From positions 1 to 64,000 of the forward strand of contig CAZWGA010000014.1 in NCBI GenBank assembly GCA_964633285.1: 64,000 nucleotides of DNA, given 5' to 3'. Shown here one piece after another: positions 42,967 through 52,231 of this stretch. Made by a program: the position numbers and the translations under genes. Below the pieces are notes generated by a model, which saw only the letters and a program-made list of their open reading frames with translations, was not told the origin of the DNA and did not search any database. The first letter of the stretch is position 1, and every line of letters begins with the position of its first letter. The stretch is from 20CM-2-55-15 sp964633285 (GTDB lineage Bacteria > Acidobacteriota > Terriglobia > 20CM-2-55-15).

Positions 42967-44070
42967 CTACACGATCTGCCCGACGCGATCTGCCGCGAGC
43001 TTGATCCTTTCTTCAATCGACGGATGGCTGTAGAAAATGAATTCGATGATCTTGTTCGGAGCTTTGTCCGCAAGATTGATCTCCGCCAGTTTCTCCATGC
43101 TTGAAACAAAAGCCAACGCATCACCCGTCAGATCGAGCGCATAAAGATCAGCTTCCCGTTCCAGCCTCCTGGAAAAATAATTCGCGCCCGGCAGGACCAG
43201 CAGCGAAAGGACAGAAATCACCAGAACAAAAAGTGGAAGACTCGCGATATCGGCTATCCCTCTGAAGCCGAGACTGATCGAAAGCGGGGGCAAAATCAGG
43301 TGCGCCACATAAAAGGCCGCGAAGGTGAGCACGGATTGAAGGGCCATCCCGTACCAGATGTGATTCTTCACGTGATGGCAGAGCTCATGAGCCATGATCA
43401 CTTCGATTTCTTCACCCGAGAAATTCTTCAGAAGAGTGTCGGAAACGATGATCCGGCGCGTATTGCCCCATCCCACAACGGCAGCATTCGCTTTGCGCGT
43501 TTTCTCACCGAGCGACCACTCAAATATGCCGCATATCGCCGCGCCTGTCCGGCGCGCGAGGCCACGTACGCGGTTTTGGAGATCCGCACTCTCAACGGGC
43601 TTGAACTTGAAGAACAACGGCATCAGCAGCACGGGAGCAAGGTTCGTCATCACGACAACGAAACCGATTACTGCTGCGCTGGCGTAGATCCACCAATAGC
43701 CGGAGTCATTGCGCAGAAGCGCATAGATCAATTCAATACCTGCAAGCATCAGCACTGCGCCGATGGCGAGCCCTTTGAACTGGTCACCGATCCAGCCTCC
43801 AGGAGTCTGCCGCGAGAGTCCGAATCGATGTTCCAGGACATACCCTGAATAGAAGTCGAGCGGGAGTTCGATGATTTTGAATAGAGCTCCGATGGTCACC
43901 GCGTAAATCAACACGGTTACCCATTCCGACTTTGAGTAAGATTCCGCGAGATTGCGAATTCGTGCGCTCCAGCCGGATTTAAGGAGATAGAGGAGGATCA
44001 GGGTATTGAGTACAAATCCGGCAACCGCAATGATGCGCTTGATCGATTCGTAGCGTTGTGGCTCGTCCAT
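42967..44070 (-). CDS. M48 (Ste24/HtpX-like) membrane metalloprotease
   Basis: A 367-residue integral membrane protease. The zinc site is H228-E229-L-C-H232 with the third ligand in LEREADLYAL, as in Ste24-type CAAX proteases. Several helices lie before and after the site, and YVLEHRFGLSRQTPGGW in the N-terminal part is typical of the Ste24 group. Bacterial members probably take part in membrane protein quality control. I start it at ATG 44070 (MDEPQRY); the frame is open to 44271 within the neighbouring gene. Confidence 0.88.
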   Translation of the reverse strand: MDEPQRYESIKRIIAVAGFVLNTLILLYLLKSGWSARIRNLAESYSKSEWVTVLIYAVTIGALFKIIELPLDFYSGYVLEHRFGLSRQTPGGWIGDQFKGLAIGAVLMLAGIELIYALLRNDSGYWWIYASAAVIGFVVVMTNLAPVLLMPLFFKFKPVESADLQNRVRGLARRTGAAICGIFEWSLGEKTRKANAAVVGWGNTRRIIVSDTLLKNFSGEEIEVIMAHELCHHVKNHIWYGMALQSVLTFAAFYVAHLILPPLSISLGFRGIADIASLPLFVLVISVLSLLVLPGANYFSRRLEREADLYALDLTGDALAFVSSMEKLAEINLADKAPNKIIEFIFYSHPSIEERIKLAADRVGQIV

Positions 44071-44119
44071 CCTGATATACAGATATACGCCAAGGGCATG
44101 AAATTCGCTGTTCCCGCTT

Positions 44120-45703
44120 TCAGGCCTTGCCCCAGCCGCCCCCGCCTGGAGTCTGAATGGACAACACATCGCCGGGGTCCACCCATGTTGTGAATTTCGA
44201 TGGAAGAACCTGATGCCAGCCGTTGGTGTGAATGAGCGTGTTGATTCCGGAAGCGCCGTCTTCGCCTTCATTCAATCCATAAGGTCTGAAGATCCGGCGA
44301 TCCGAGAGAAGCGTGACCTGGGCTTTGGTTAAGAATTTGACTTCGCGAATGATGCCGTCGCCGCCGCGGAATTTGCCGCGTCCTCCAGAACGCGGGCGAA
44401 GCGAGTACCTCAAAAGCTGGACGGGATAGGCGTGCTCGAGAGCTTCGACCGGTGTGTTCATGGAGTTCGTCATGTGCGTATGAACGCCGGAAAGTCCGTC
44501 CATACTGGGTCTGGCGCCCATGCCGCCCGACACTGTTTCGTAATAAGCGACGGGCTGATTCGATCGCGGATCAACGGCGCCGAAAGTCAAGTTGTTCATC
44601 GTGCCCTGACTCGCAGCGGGAATGCGGTCCGGCACAGCCTGCGCCAGGCATCGGTACAGCACATCGACAATGCGCTGGGATGTTTCGACATTGCCCGCAC
44701 AAACAGCCGCAGGCAATGCGGCATTCACAACAGTTCCTTTCGGCGCGATGACCTCCAGGGGCCGCATGCCTCCGGCATTGGACGGGATCGGCAACCCCAC
44801 GAGGGTGCGAAAAACGTAAAACACCACCGACACGGTGATCGCATAGACCGCATTGATGCTGCCTTTCACCTGTGGATCGGAATTCGAAAAATCGATCGTC
44901 GCGCGTCCTCCCTTGATCTGAATCCGGACGCGAATGGCTACAGGCTGGGCGCCGATTCCATCATTGTCGAGAAAATCTTCGGCTTCATAGGCACCGGCAG
45001 GAATACTAGCTATGGCGTGGCGCGTCATGCGTTCGCTGTAGTTGAGAATCTCGGATACATAACGGCTGACTTCTTTCCCTCCATACTTCGCGACGATCTC
45101 TTTCAAGCGCCGTTCGCCCGTTCGATTTGCTCCGAGCATTGCCGCAAGATCGCCTTCCCGCTCTTCGGGCGTGCGGACGTTTGCGAGTACCATGTCCCAG
45201 ACATCCCGATTGAGTTTTCCAGCCGACATCAGATTGATCGGAGGAATTCGCAATCCCTCCTGATAAATCTCCTCGGCGAGCGGCATGGAACCGGCGGACA
45301 TCCCTCCGACGTCCGAGTGATGCGCGCGGCACGCGACATAGAAAAGAAGCCTGGTCCCCGAAAATACTCCGGAGACGAGCGTGATGTCCGGCAGATGCGT
45401 CCCGCCTTTGTAGGGATCGTTCAACATCACAACATCGCCGGGATCGATGCTGCGGTTCTCGATCGCGGCCTGAACCGACAACGGCATCGACCCGAGATGG
45501 ACGGGCATGTGATCGCCCTGCGCCACCATGTCGCCTTGCGCGTCGAAAATCGCGCAGGAATAGTCGCGGCGCTCTTTGATATTTGGAGAAAACGACGTGC
45601 GCTTGAGGGTCGCGCCCATTTCTTCCGCAATCGCGTGAAAAAGGCTCTTGAAGATTTCGAGCCGGACAGGATCGACGGCCGTTTGTCTCTTCACAGATTT
45701 CAT
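44120..45703 (-). CDS. hyuB: Hydantoinase B / 5-oxoprolinase beta-type subunit
   Basis: A 527-residue HyuB-family protein. Features include FKSLFHAIAEEMGATLKRTS, GDMVAQGDHMPVHLGSMPLS, DVVMLNDPYKGGTHLPDITL and the glycine-rich C-terminus SGGRGKFRGGDG. With HyuA it makes an ATP-dependent hydrolase of hydantoins, 5-oxoproline or related ring compounds, or an acetone/acetophenone-carboxylase-type enzyme; the exact substrate cannot be told. ATG 45703 overlaps the end of hyuA by four bases. Confidence 0.88.
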   Translation of the reverse strand: MKSVKRQTAVDPVRLEIFKSLFHAIAEEMGATLKRTSFSPNIKERRDYSCAIFDAQGDMVAQGDHMPVHLGSMPLSVQAAIENRSIDPGDVVMLNDPYKGGTHLPDITLVSGVFSGTRLLFYVACRAHHSDVGGMSAGSMPLAEEIYQEGLRIPPINLMSAGKLNRDVWDMVLANVRTPEEREGDLAAMLGANRTGERRLKEIVAKYGGKEVSRYVSEILNYSERMTRHAIASIPAGAYEAEDFLDNDGIGAQPVAIRVRIQIKGGRATIDFSNSDPQVKGSINAVYAITVSVVFYVFRTLVGLPIPSNAGGMRPLEVIAPKGTVVNAALPAAVCAGNVETSQRIVDVLYRCLAQAVPDRIPAASQGTMNNLTFGAVDPRSNQPVAYYETVSGGMGARPSMDGLSGVHTHMTNSMNTPVEALEHAYPVQLLRYSLRPRSGGRGKFRGGDGIIREVKFLTKAQVTLLSDRRIFRPYGLNEGEDGASGINTLIHTNGWHQVLPSKFTTWVDPGDVLSIQTPGGGGWGKA

Positions 45704-47742
45704 TTCGACTCCAGCACCAGGTTCAAGTGCGCGTCCACCACACATTGAAAATCAGGCGGCACGAGTGTTGTGGAACTGTATTCGCCGATGATAGCGGGGC
45801 CTTTAATGTTGTGCCCGCAGCCGAGAGCCACGCGGTCGTAGATTGCTGTTTTCTCGCGTTTGCGATCGATCCATACCGGACGCGTTTCCAATGGAATCGC
45901 CCGGCCCTGCTGTTTCCTTGCCTTTGCGAATTCCGGTTTTAGGGTCCTGCCAACGAAGGCGCTTCGCACGTTGACGACTTCGACTGCCCTTCCAGCATTC
46001 GCATAGCCGTAGCGCCGCTCGTGGGCTTTGTGAAATCTATCGATGAAACCGTTCCCGGCAGCAACGGTCAATTCATACGATTGGCCCCGATACCGAAGAT
46101 CCACAAAGTCCGCGCAATGAATTTCCTTTTTGTTGAAACCTTCCGCCTCCAGTTCAACGCTTCCGAGATCATGCAATTCCTTAAAAACGGATTTCATTTT
46201 CTCCGCTGACTTTTCGGCATCCACAAGCAGCGTGCGCGAATAATCCTTGCGAACGTCCGCCAGCAGAAGGCCCAGAGCGGAAAGCGCGCCTGGGAATTTC
46301 GGAACAATCACCCTGCGCAGCCCCAGGCCGCGGGCAAGATTCGCGGCGTGAAGGCCGCCGGCGCCGCCAAAGCAGATCAGAGTAAAGTCGCGAGGATCGT
46401 AACCGCGTTCCACGGAGATCAGGCGGATCGCCTGTTCCATATTGTTATTGACGATGTCGATGACGCCCTGGGCCATGTCTTCGAGACTGCTCCATCCTTC
46501 GGTCCATCGCTGCTTCGAAAGCGAGACGGCAATGCGGCCAGGGTCAAGTTGCATCGCTCCGCCAAGAAAAAACTGAGGCAACAGGCGGCCAAGAATGACG
46601 TTCGCATCGGTCACGGTTAGCCGGTCTCCTTTGCCGTAACAGATCGGACCCGGATCCGCGCCTGCGCTTTCAGGACCGACTTTGAGCGCGCCGCCCGGAT
46701 CGAGATATGCAATGGAACCGCCGCCCGCGCCGACTGTATGAATGTCCATCATGGGAATGCCGACATGCATTCCGTCGATCTGGCTCTCGTGCGTCACCTT
46801 GATTTCGTTTTCGCACAATGAAACATCGGTGGAAGTTCCGCCCATGTCGAACGTGATGATCTTCGAATAACCGCTCGCCTGCGCGATGTGAAACGCTCCA
46901 ACCACGCCCCCCGCCGGCCCCGACAGGATCGTCCGGACGGGCGTTTCCGCCGCGGTCCCGGCCTGCACCGCGCCGCCGTTGGATTGCATCACTCGTAAAC
47001 GCGAATGGCTGAGGTTGTCCTGGAGACGCCGCAGATAACGGTTCATCAGGGGAGCGAGATAGGCATTGATGACTGTCGTCGAGGTGCGTTCGTACTCGCG
47101 GTATTCGGGCAGGATCTTCGACGAAAGAGAAATCGGCACACCCAGCGATTCCAGCAAATACCCGATTTCCAGTTCGTGCTCGTTGTTGGCAAATGAGTAC
47201 AACAGCGAAACCGCGATCGATTCGACATTCTGAGCGCGCAGATATTCGACAAGATTCTGAAAGAGACGCGAATCAAAGCGCGTTTCAATCGATCCGTCAT
47301 ACAAGGTTCGTTCGCGAATTCCGAAACGCAAATCCGCGCAGACAAGCGGCTCGGGAGCCGTTACCAGAATATTGTAGAGTTCGCGCCGCGTCTGCCTTCC
47401 AATGACGAGAACATCTTCGAAACCTTCCGTCGTCAGCAGCGCCGTCCGCGCGCCCTTGCGTTCGAGCAGAGCGTTGGTGGCAACGGTCGAACCGTGGATC
47501 ATCTCGCGAAGCACGGAATCGCCGATCCGGGAAACTCCCTTCATGATGGCGTTGTCGGGTTGGCCTGGTGTTGAGAGTTCCTTGAACACTTCGATCTTGC
47601 CATCGCGAAGAACGACAAAATCCGTGAAGGTGCCGCCGGTGTCGACTCCGATCCGAAGCCCGGGCCCGTTCGAAGATCCGGCCTTCACAGGGCGGGCCCG
47701 GAATGCGGAGGCTTTCGCCTTAGAAATAGATTCGCGCGACAT
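45700..47742 (-). CDS. hyuA: Hydantoinase A / 5-oxoprolinase alpha-type subunit
   Basis: A 680-residue HyuA-family protein with the ASKHA-type phosphate loop GVDTGGTFTDFVV, IIHGSTVATNALLER-like region (IHGSTVATNALLERKG), ITFDMGGTSTDVSL and FGGAGGLHAANLARGL. It binds ATP and works with HyuB. I use ATG 47742 (MSRESISK) as start. The longer open frame to 47997 overlaps the upstream M16-like gene and adds no family sequence. The first 23 bases overlap the M16-like gene, so the three genes may be co-transcribed. Confidence 0.88.
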   Translation of the reverse strand: MSRESISKAKASAFRARPVKAGSSNGPGLRIGVDTGGTFTDFVVLRDGKIEVFKELSTPGQPDNAIMKGVSRIGDSVLREMIHGSTVATNALLERKGARTALLTTEGFEDVLVIGRQTRRELYNILVTAPEPLVCADLRFGIRERTLYDGSIETRFDSRLFQNLVEYLRAQNVESIAVSLLYSFANNEHELEIGYLLESLGVPISLSSKILPEYREYERTSTTVINAYLAPLMNRYLRRLQDNLSHSRLRVMQSNGGAVQAGTAAETPVRTILSGPAGGVVGAFHIAQASGYSKIITFDMGGTSTDVSLCENEIKVTHESQIDGMHVGIPMMDIHTVGAGGGSIAYLDPGGALKVGPESAGADPGPICYGKGDRLTVTDANVILGRLLPQFFLGGAMQLDPGRIAVSLSKQRWTEGWSSLEDMAQGVIDIVNNNMEQAIRLISVERGYDPRDFTLICFGGAGGLHAANLARGLGLRRVIVPKFPGALSALGLLLADVRKDYSRTLLVDAEKSAEKMKSVFKELHDLGSVELEAEGFNKKEIHCADFVDLRYRGQSYELTVAAGNGFIDRFHKAHERRYGYANAGRAVEVVNVRSAFVGRTLKPEFAKARKQQGRAIPLETRPVWIDRKREKTAIYDRVALGCGHNIKGPAIIGEYSSTTLVPPDFQCVVDAHLNLVLESK

Positions 47743-49513
47743 CTTGGACGTGTTGGAAACCGATCGTTGAGAGGCCCTGCAGTGCGCCCCTGGGATCCCG
47801 TTCCCACGTGAGCGCCTGCAAATCCGGCAGGCTGAATCCGAAATGATGAATCGCCACTTCACGAACTCGGGCGAAATCATTCTCGGAAAGCGGCCGCATC
47901 GCAATTTCTTTGATCCAGCCGAGAATTTGCGCTCGATGCTCATCATCAGCGCGGATTTGAAGCGAAGTTCCCGCCCCGGCCTCGATTCGCAATTCAACGT
48001 CGCGCCACCATCCGGCCTGGATAAGCCTCAGGTCCAGAGCGGTCTTGAGAATGAACAGCGCGGGCAGATCGCCACCGGAAACTTCTCCCTTCGCGACACC
48101 ACTCTCGCCCGCGGTGTTGCCGGAAAAAGAACTCCAGATCTCACGAGCGCGCGAAAGAGAAACCTGGGGAGTCAACACGAGAATCCGGTCGGGGCGATAT
48201 TTCTGAAACGGCTTCATATCATCGGAAGTGAATTCGTGATCGAAACGCGCCAGGGCGCCGCCGGAGATAAACACGGCATTGATGGTGCTTTCAGTAATGT
48301 ATACCCCGGAAGGAAGCTGTTCAGGTGGCTTCGAAGCCGGAACGGAATCTGTGTGAGGCGGGAAAGTGATTGCAATGGGGCTCTCAACCGGCGCTACAGC
48401 GGCGCGCTGCCCTCTCACCGAGGGAAGGGATTGGGGCAAGGCATTGCTCAAGGATTCGGTTGTGACCGTGGTTTGTTTAGGCCGGGGCGCCCATGTTGCA
48501 ATCACTCGATTCGAAATCAAAAGATCGCGCGCGGCGCCGCGCAAATCGTCGGCGGTCATCGATAGAATCCATTGAATCCCTTCCACACGCCGTTCGGGAA
48601 TCCCATAACTGGTGTACCACTCACGAACTTCGCTGCTCTCAAGGTAAGCGGCACTTTCATCGCGAGCCGCGGCAAGATCTTTTGCAGATGCGGGAGTGAA
48701 CTGCAGACGTTCCAGCTCTTGCAGAAGGCTTGCCTCCACCGGTTCGGGAAACTGACCCGCGGGGACCGCCAGCTCGATGCGGTAGTAATAAGGACGCGTT
48801 CCAAGCGGCAAAGCCGTTTGGAGCGGAAGCCGGACCACTCGATGAATGAGGCGATCCAGGACAAGGAACAAATACCATTGCCGGTAGTACACCGCGGGAA
48901 TAGGCGATGCGTAAATCACGGCGCCTGCCGGCAGATCCGATTTGAAACGAAGCGTACGTTCGGCTGCCAACGGTTCGATCGGTTCAGCGGACAAATTGTT
49001 CGAAGCCCGGCGCGCTACTGCGGCAAGGCCGGCGCGCAAAGAATCCGAAACCGGCGCGGATATCAGCAGGAAAGCATCATCTGTGGCGTAATCGACAGAC
49101 GGCGATCGCGACCCCAATAGCGCGCCACGAATCTCTTCTTCGACTTTTCCTCGAAAATCGGGCGGGTCGGGGGACGAGGGGTCTGACCCCCTGTCCCTTT
49201 TCGGGATTTCTTTGAAAAATGCGGCCAGTTGATCGTCGCTCAACAGAGCCGCAGCCCACTTCGGCAACGTGAATCGAAGGGAAGTTCGATCGCGTTCGGT
49301 GCTGAATTGAACGGTGCCGCCGGCAGCGTAGGTGCTGAAGATCAGCGAGCGAGCGGCGCTGGTGGATGCGAGATTTTGGAGTCCGGGTTCGTTGTATCCC
49401 GCGACGATCGAGACCATATCGCCCTCGGCCGGAAGTTCGGTTAACTGGATTCCGTTGGGAAGGGTGCCCGGCAATAAAAGGAAGGCGAAGATGGCCGAAA
49501 TGGGCGCAAACAC
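47720..49513 (-). CDS. M16-like (pseudo)peptidase, exported
   Basis: A 597-residue protein with a signal peptide (ISAIFAFLLLPGTLPNG). Its general layout resembles M16 (insulinase-like) proteins with two repeats (NGIQLTELPAEGDMVSIV opening; GTRPYYYRIELAVPAGQF and a second-half start VYITESTINAVFISGG). I cannot find the HxxEH zinc motif, so it is probably a non-catalytic partner or only a distant relative. Residues about 105-118 (KRDRGSDPSSPDPP) are encoded by a palindromic element at 49171-49197 and interrupt an otherwise ordinary sequence. Its end overlaps hyuA by 23 bases. Confidence 0.6.
   Translation of the reverse strand: MFAPISAIFAFLLLPGTLPNGIQLTELPAEGDMVSIVAGYNEPGLQNLASTSAARSLIFSTYAAGGTVQFSTERDRTSLRFTLPKWAAALLSDDQLAAFFKEIPKRDRGSDPSSPDPPDFRGKVEEEIRGALLGSRSPSVDYATDDAFLLISAPVSDSLRAGLAAVARRASNNLSAEPIEPLAAERTLRFKSDLPAGAVIYASPIPAVYYRQWYLFLVLDRLIHRVVRLPLQTALPLGTRPYYYRIELAVPAGQFPEPVEASLLQELERLQFTPASAKDLAAARDESAAYLESSEVREWYTSYGIPERRVEGIQWILSMTADDLRGAARDLLISNRVIATWAPRPKQTTVTTESLSNALPQSLPSVRGQRAAVAPVESPIAITFPPHTDSVPASKPPEQLPSGVYITESTINAVFISGGALARFDHEFTSDDMKPFQKYRPDRILVLTPQVSLSRAREIWSSFSGNTAGESGVAKGEVSGGDLPALFILKTALDLRLIQAGWWRDVELRIEAGAGTSLQIRADDEHRAQILGWIKEIAMRPLSENDFARVREVAIHHFGFSLPDLQALTWERDPRGALQGLSTIGFQHVQDVARIYF
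49171..49197. repeat. Palindromic element inside the M16-like gene
   Basis: Two 13-base arms (49171-49183 and 49185-49197, 11 of 13 paired) around a core GGGGTCTGACCCC. It matches the element at 60277-60303 and lies in frame within coding sequence. Confidence 0.85.
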
Positions 49514-49599
49514 TCGTTGAGCCTATCGTTGCACGGTAGTGTTTTCAAGAATGAATATGGTAGATTGCGAAACTTGACCTCAAGCACAAGGAGAACGCA

Positions 49600-51699
49600 G
49601 TGAACGTCTACGAAGGCAAAAACATTCGTAATGTCGGCATCGTTGGACATGGAGGAAGCGGCAAAACCTCGCTGGTTTCCGCGATGCTTTTTGATAGCGG
49701 CGCCACCAATCGCCTCGGTCGCGTAGACGACGGGAATGCCCCAACCGACTACGACGAAGACGAGATCGAACGCAAAATCACGATCTCCGGAAAACTCGCT
49801 TTCTGCGAATGGAATAAAAACAAAATCAATATTCTCGACACACCCGGCTTCGGCAATTTCATTCAGGAAGCGCGAGGGGCCCTGCGCGTTGCGGACGGCG
49901 CGATTATTGTTGTGGACGCTGTTTCAGGCGTCATGGTTCAAACGGAAAAATCCTGGGCATACGCGGAAGAATTTCAGCTTCCCAGGCTCGTCGTGGTCAA
50001 TCGAATGGATCGCGATACGGCAAGTTTTGAGCGATCGCTGCAATCCATTCAACAACGTCTGGGACGCATGTGCGTTCCGATCCAGATTCCGCTGGGCGAA
50101 GAGAAAGCTTTCAAAGGCGTCGCCGATCTGATTCAGATGAAGGCCTGTATTTTTCCGTCGGACGGCTCCGGTAAATTCACCGAATCCGATATTCCCGGCG
50201 ATATCGCCGCCCGCGCGCAGGAATATCGCGAAAAGCTCGTGGAAGCCGTCGCCGAAAGCGACGAAAAGTTGATGGAAAAATTCTTCGAGAGCGGCTCGCT
50301 GAGCGATGACGAGATGATCTCCGGCCTGAAGAAACAGGTTGTGGACGGAAAAATTTATCCGGTGCTCTATACCTCGGCGCAGGGAAACATCGGCGTTCAA
50401 CAGCTTTTGAATGCGATTGTGAATCTCCTTCCCGATGCCGTTGCCCGGGCAACGGTCACCGGCGCCGATCATCAGGGAAAGGAGATGGTGCGGAAAACAA
50501 CCGACAGCGAACCGTTTTCCGCCTTTGTCTTCAAAACCTTTTCGGATCCGTTTACGGGCCGCGTTTCGTTATTCCGTGTGTACTCGGGAACACTGACAAC
50601 GGAACTCCAGCCTTACAACGCCAACAAGGGAGTCACTGAACGCCTCGGCTCGATCGTTCTGCTTCAGGGAAAAACGCAGGTCACCGTGCCGAAGGTCCAT
50701 GCCGGAGACATCGCGGCCGTCGCAAAACTCAAAGAGACTCAGACCGGCGAGACGCTTTCCGACAAGGGACACGCAATCCTTTATCCGGCGGTGAAATGGG
50801 TTGAGCCCGTCATTTCCTTCGCAATTGAACCGAAATCCCGTGGTGACGAAGAAAAAATCAGCACGGCTATTCACAAGCTGATGGATGAAGACCTCGGTCT
50901 TCGTTATACGCGTGAACCCCAGACGAAGGAATTCCTGATGTCGGGCCAGGGCCAGATGCACGTGGAAATGGCGGTTGCCCGGCTGAAGAAGCGATACGGC
51001 GTCGAAGTTCTTCTGCATCCCCCGAAGGTTCCCTATCGCGAAACAATCAAAGGCAAAGCGGACGTCCAGGGCAAACACAAGAAACAGAGCGGCGGCCACG
51101 GACAGTACGGTGATTGCAAAATCCGGATGGAACCGCTGCCGCGCGGCGGCGACTTCGAATTCGTAAACGAGATTTTCGGCGGCGCCATTCCGAGGAATTT
51201 CATACCGGCGGTCGAAAAAGGCATTCAGGAAGCGCGCCAGAAGGGAGTTCTTGCGGGATTCCCCACAGTGGATTTCCGAGTCGTTCTGTATGACGGTTCC
51301 TATCATGATGTCGATTCATCTGAAATGGCTTTCAAGATCGCGGGCTCTCTGGCCTTCAAGAAAGGTATCCGGGAAGCGCGGCCAATCCTGCTGGAGCCTG
51401 TGATGAACGTTGAAGTGCATGGACCGGAAGAATTCGCGGGCGATCTCATGGGCGATCTGAACAGCCGGCGCGGCCGCGTTCAGGGCATGGAAGTTCGGGG
51501 ACACACGACAATCATCAAGGCCCAGGTGCCGCTGGCGGAAATGCTGAGTTACGCATCGGATCTGACATCTAAAACCGGAGCGCGTGGAAGTTACACGATG
51601 GAATTCAGCCATTACGACGAAGTGCCCGGCCATCTCGCCGACAAAGTGATCGCTAACGCGAAAGCGGGCAAAACGGGTGAAGAGGAAGAAGAGGAATAA
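49600..51699 (+). CDS. Elongation factor G paralogue (EF-G2/FusA2 type)
   Basis: A 699-residue translational GTPase with the five EF-G domains. The G domain has GHGGSGKTS (G1), DTPGFGNF (G3) and an altered G4, VVNRMDRD, in place of NKMD. Switch-I-like LGRVDDGNAPTDYDEDEI departs from canonical EF-G and is typical of the second EF-G class. Later domains are recognisable (GQGQMHVEMAVARLKKRYG; SRRGRVQGMEVRGHTTII). Known EF-G2 proteins vary in function. GTG 49600 has AAGGAGA upstream. No ribosomal protein operon surrounds it. Confidence 0.88.
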   Translation: MNVYEGKNIRNVGIVGHGGSGKTSLVSAMLFDSGATNRLGRVDDGNAPTDYDEDEIERKITISGKLAFCEWNKNKINILDTPGFGNFIQEARGALRVADGAIIVVDAVSGVMVQTEKSWAYAEEFQLPRLVVVNRMDRDTASFERSLQSIQQRLGRMCVPIQIPLGEEKAFKGVADLIQMKACIFPSDGSGKFTESDIPGDIAARAQEYREKLVEAVAESDEKLMEKFFESGSLSDDEMISGLKKQVVDGKIYPVLYTSAQGNIGVQQLLNAIVNLLPDAVARATVTGADHQGKEMVRKTTDSEPFSAFVFKTFSDPFTGRVSLFRVYSGTLTTELQPYNANKGVTERLGSIVLLQGKTQVTVPKVHAGDIAAVAKLKETQTGETLSDKGHAILYPAVKWVEPVISFAIEPKSRGDEEKISTAIHKLMDEDLGLRYTREPQTKEFLMSGQGQMHVEMAVARLKKRYGVEVLLHPPKVPYRETIKGKADVQGKHKKQSGGHGQYGDCKIRMEPLPRGGDFEFVNEIFGGAIPRNFIPAVEKGIQEARQKGVLAGFPTVDFRVVLYDGSYHDVDSSEMAFKIAGSLAFKKGIREARPILLEPVMNVEVHGPEEFAGDLMGDLNSRRGRVQGMEVRGHTTIIKAQVPLAEMLSYASDLTSKTGARGSYTMEFSHYDEVPGHLADKVIANAKAGKTGEEEEEE

Positions 51700-51704
51700 C
51701 GTTT

Positions 51705-52001
51705 ATGCTTTTCATCGCTCGATTCCACAACAATCCGGAAAAAGCAAATCTCATCAGTCAGTACTATCCTGCTCACGTGGAATGGCTCAAAAAAAATGAA
51801 TCGACGATCCTGGTTCCGGGCTCGCTGAAGCCGGAACCCGACGCTCCTCCGGTCGGAGGATGCTGGATCGTGCGCGCCGATACCAAGGCTGAGGTTGAAG
51901 CGCTCTTTAAAACGGACCCGTTCTGGGTGAATGGTCTGCGTTCCGGCTACGAAATCTTCTATTGGTCGAAAGCGTTTCCGGATAAGACGGTCCCGATTTA
52001 A
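51705..52001 (+). CDS. YCII-family protein
   Basis: A 98-residue YCII-like alpha/beta protein (ferredoxin-like fold), with LISQYYPAHVEWLKKNE, the central VGGCWIVRADTKAEVEALFKTDPF (split by the conserved aspartate) and a short C-terminal strand. The family is mostly of unknown function; a His-Asp dyad has been proposed as catalytic in relatives. It starts five bases after the EF-G paralogue and is probably co-transcribed with it. Confidence 0.8.
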   Translation: MLFIARFHNNPEKANLISQYYPAHVEWLKKNESTILVPGSLKPEPDAPPVGGCWIVRADTKAEVEALFKTDPFWVNGLRSGYEIFYWSKAFPDKTVPI

Positions 52002-52054
52002 ATCCATTCAGAGGTCTGGCAGTTGTTTCGCCCTATGCTAGGATGGACTCCGCT

Positions 52055-52231
52055 ATGGCCGTCAGTCCTGAGCTTCTGAAGATTCTTGTTTGCCCTGTCC
52101 CGGATTGCCGCGCGCCTGTAAACCTGACCGAAGACGGACAGGGTCTGAAGTGCAGTAAATGCCGGCGCGTATATCCGATTCGCGACGACATCCCTGTGAT
52201 GCTCATCAGCGACGCAAAAATTGAAGACTAA
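52055..52231 (+). CDS. Trm112-family small zinc protein
   Basis: A 58-residue protein of the Trm112p/YcaR type: LLKILVCPVPDCRAPVNL, LKCSKCRRVYPIRDDIPVML with four cysteines placed for a zinc ribbon. Bacterial members are small accessory proteins, often beside lipopolysaccharide or sugar genes. ATG 52055 is chosen for the usual start; ATG 52043 is possible. Its last 11 bases overlap the start of the GT9 gene, which suggests coupling to the glycan cluster. Confidence 0.85.
   Translation: MAVSPELLKILVCPVPDCRAPVNLTEDGQGLKCSKCRRVYPIRDDIPVMLISDAKIED

Noticed and set aside
44432..45748. 438-residue plus-strand open frame
   Set aside because: It lies opposite hyuB, a clear family member, and shows no recognisable motif.
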